A stretch of DNA of 64,000 nt from NCBI GenBank assembly GCA_963921795.1, contig OY997647.1:61509857-61573856 (forward strand), in the 5' to 3' direction. The stretch comes from Nannobrachium achirus. Its lineage: Eukaryota; Chordata; Actinopteri; Myctophiformes; Myctophidae. The notes under the pieces are model-generated. The model was given only the letters and a program-made list of their open reading frames with translations, was not told where the DNA came from and ran no database searches. How positions within the stretch are numbered: the first letter of the stretch is position 1; the number at the start of each line of letters is the position of its first letter. The translations under genes were made by a program, and so were the position numbers. Of the stretch, positions 60,253 to 64,000 are shown in pieces.

Positions 60253-61670
60253 CAGCGCTACTCAACCCGCGGCCCGCGGGCCACATGCGGCCCTTTCCGC
60301 ATGTCTGTGCGGCCCGTCATGATCATACAAATAAAAAAATATTTAATTTTCTAAGCCTGTCAAAGGCGGTGATGTTTGAGCCTCAGTGCACTCCGTAGTC
60401 AGGAAGCGAATGCAGTCAACACACAGAGCGCAGCCATAGCGCAGCACTGACAGCAGTGCGAGATGCAACTCCACTAGAGCTGGTACAACGAGACAGTCAG
60501 ACAGACAAATTCGCGGAGATTTTGCAGCAGATAACCGCAGTCGGGCTACTGGAGACTGGGCGCATGGCGGTCGTGCGATATGAACGGTCGCGACTGTCAT
60601 GTTTCAGGCTAATGAAGAGGGGAACTGCCCGTAGGCACGTTACACGTAGCCCTTGTCTCTGCGGCTCCGCCGTCAATGAAAAAAAGTCAGCACCGCATTC
60701 CAACAGATAGCATCAGCCAGGGAACTATTCTACCACAAATCTCCTCCAACGAGATGTTGTGTTTTACAAAGCTCAAAGCATCAAACTGTTTTATAAGTAC
60801 AGTGCAACTGAGGCAGAGTTGAACTGAGCTTGAGTTATTTTTCCATATAACAACTCTCTTCACCAAAAATAGCCGATCTACAAGCAACACATCTTGTGGT
60901 GAGCTTGCAGATCGGCTATTTTTGGTGAATGTCCCCCAAGAATAGGGATACTGGGGTTTGAGTGATTGAATAATAAGTATAAACGTCTATTTACAGGTCT
61001 GGATCAATAACAGCCTGTCAGGTCATGGCTACAGCTTCAAGTCAAATTATGTAATTTTACCAAAACCCCTAAGAGACCTTTTGTCTTGTTTGAAAAACAA
61101 GATTTGTATTTTATTTTATAATTTATTTTATTTGTTACAAGAAGAAAGACTTAGTTTAATTTCGAGGATATTATTTGAGTCATTGATTTGAATTGTTGCA
61201 TTCTGACTGTTACTATCTGTTCAATTCAATTCAAAGTAGCTTCATTGGCATGAGAAAACATACCTTTACATTGCCAAAGTTCACAAGCATTGCATACCCA
61301 GACACTGTTGTGGATATTAGTCTGGTCCTTCTCAGTGTTATTTAGGGGCGGTTACAAAAAGATTGAACCAGATCTGTTCATTTTCACTTCACATTTTGTA
61401 AATAAAGCCTAATTTGATAAAATTTGATAATTTCATCATTCCATTTATGACAATCTTTTGGTTCAATGAGGTTTGGCCTGGCTTTAATATATATAGATGG
61501 AAATGTGGCTGTTTTCTGTGCGTTTCCTTAATTATTAGACTTGTCATGAAGTGTGTTATAAATCATTGTAAACGTCCAAAATACAACATCAGTCATTTTT
61601 AGCTTGCGGCCCTTTGGCTTTTGGCATTTTGCTGAGTGGCCCCTGAGCCATCTAAAGTTGAGTAGCCCTG
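60253..61670 (+). mobile_element. 1.4-kb non-autonomous hAT element
   Basis: CAGCGCTACTCAAC start, GTTGAGTAGCCCTG end; perfect 8-base duplication ATCTAGGC (60245-60252, 61671-61678). Subterminal GCGGCCCGCGGGCC is typical of Charlie-like hATs. No transposase frame is visible. Carries a hairpin core at 60863-60930. Confidence 0.93.
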
Positions 61671-61686
61671 ATCTAGGCCAACCCCA

Positions 61687-63472
<1,786 letters not shown>

Positions 63473-63480
63473 CTCAACAC

Positions 63481-63816
63481 CAGGGGTCTTCAACAAGGGG
63501 TCCGGGGACCCCTAGGGGTTCCTCAGAGTTATTACAGGGGGTCCTCCAAATCTTTGAGTGATATATACTGTATATATTTTTATATTAACCACTTGAACCA
63601 CTTATATTAACCACTTTTGTCCATATTCTGATGAATTTAGCCAAAAATAGAAGATCTACAAGCTCACAACGCCTCGCACTGCGAGGCGTTGTGAGCTTTT
63701 ACATCTTCTGTCAAACATTGAAACTATATGTAATCTATGAAAAGGTTGTGGGAGTCAGCTGCTTCATCTCTCTCCCAACTAAGGGATCTTTGGCCTGAAA
63801 ACGTTGAAGACCCCTG
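63481..63816 (+). mobile_element. hAT-like MITE family B, copy 7
   Basis: CAGGGGTCTTCAACAAGG start, GTTGAAGACCCCTG end; perfect 8-base duplication CTCAACAC (63473-63480, 63817-63824). Hairpin 63645-63712; the middle of the element is shortened. Confidence 0.92.
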
Positions 63817-64000
63817 CTCAACACAAACAACATATTTAAAACTGAAAAGATTTGGGGCTTTATATTTTCTAAGTAAACATTCATCAGCATCAGCATTACA
63901 ACACTCTGGTTTTAAGTACAAAGGGTGATACAATACAGGACATACAGTAGACCTGCACTGCTCCAAGGATCGCGATTAAAACACTTTGCGCTTCCATCCC

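Noticed and set aside
60456..60710. Small frame within the 1.4-kb hAT as a transposase remnant
   Set aside because: No transposase or BED zinc-finger motif visible.

Overview
The window is teleost-fish nuclear DNA: a spliced vertebrate gene with GT/AG introns embedded in non-autonomous DNA transposons (mostly hAT-like MITEs), tRNA-derived SINEs and very long dinucleotide microsatellites. The microsatellite load would fit a gadiform or similarly repeat-rich fish, but that is a guess; no species is identified.

The one gene I can support is on the + strand: a CYRI (FAM49, CYFIP-related Rac1 interactor) gene, closest by eye to CYRIA. Nine coding exons lie at 7721-7842, 9330-9435, 18616-18752, 19839-19916, 23352-23468, 24280-24359, 26381-26507, 27189-27259 and 29028-29091. 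All exon phases join. They give residues 25-323 of a 323-residue protein, the usual CYRI-A length. The first ~24 residues (myristoylated N-terminus) were not found and probably lie left of the window. The 3' UTR starts at 29092; polyadenylation signals are seen at 29209-29218, 29357-29383 and, after a possible very long UTR, at 34140.

The strongest oddity is at exon 7. Its 3' splice site plus the first ~48 exon bases have been amplified into a 22-copy tandem array (25205-26428), so the intron ends in 22 near-identical acceptor sites. Only the last is followed by the rest of the exon in frame.

The second theme is a short GC-tipped hairpin (core GATCTACAAGCTCACAACGC and its complement). By eye it occurs roughly 35-40 times, inside at least nine otherwise different transposon families, each time framed by family-specific inverted arms. 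One element copy has a clean empty site (about 26801) where a related copy (12598-12680) carries the hairpin.

Layout: 1-7720 upstream or intronic repeats; 7721-29091 coding exons with TE-filled introns; 29092-34145 probable 3' UTR with a foldback element, palindromic minisatellite, two TIR elements and a hAT MITE; 34146-64000 intergenic, with MITEs, SINEs and microsatellites and no gene I recognise.
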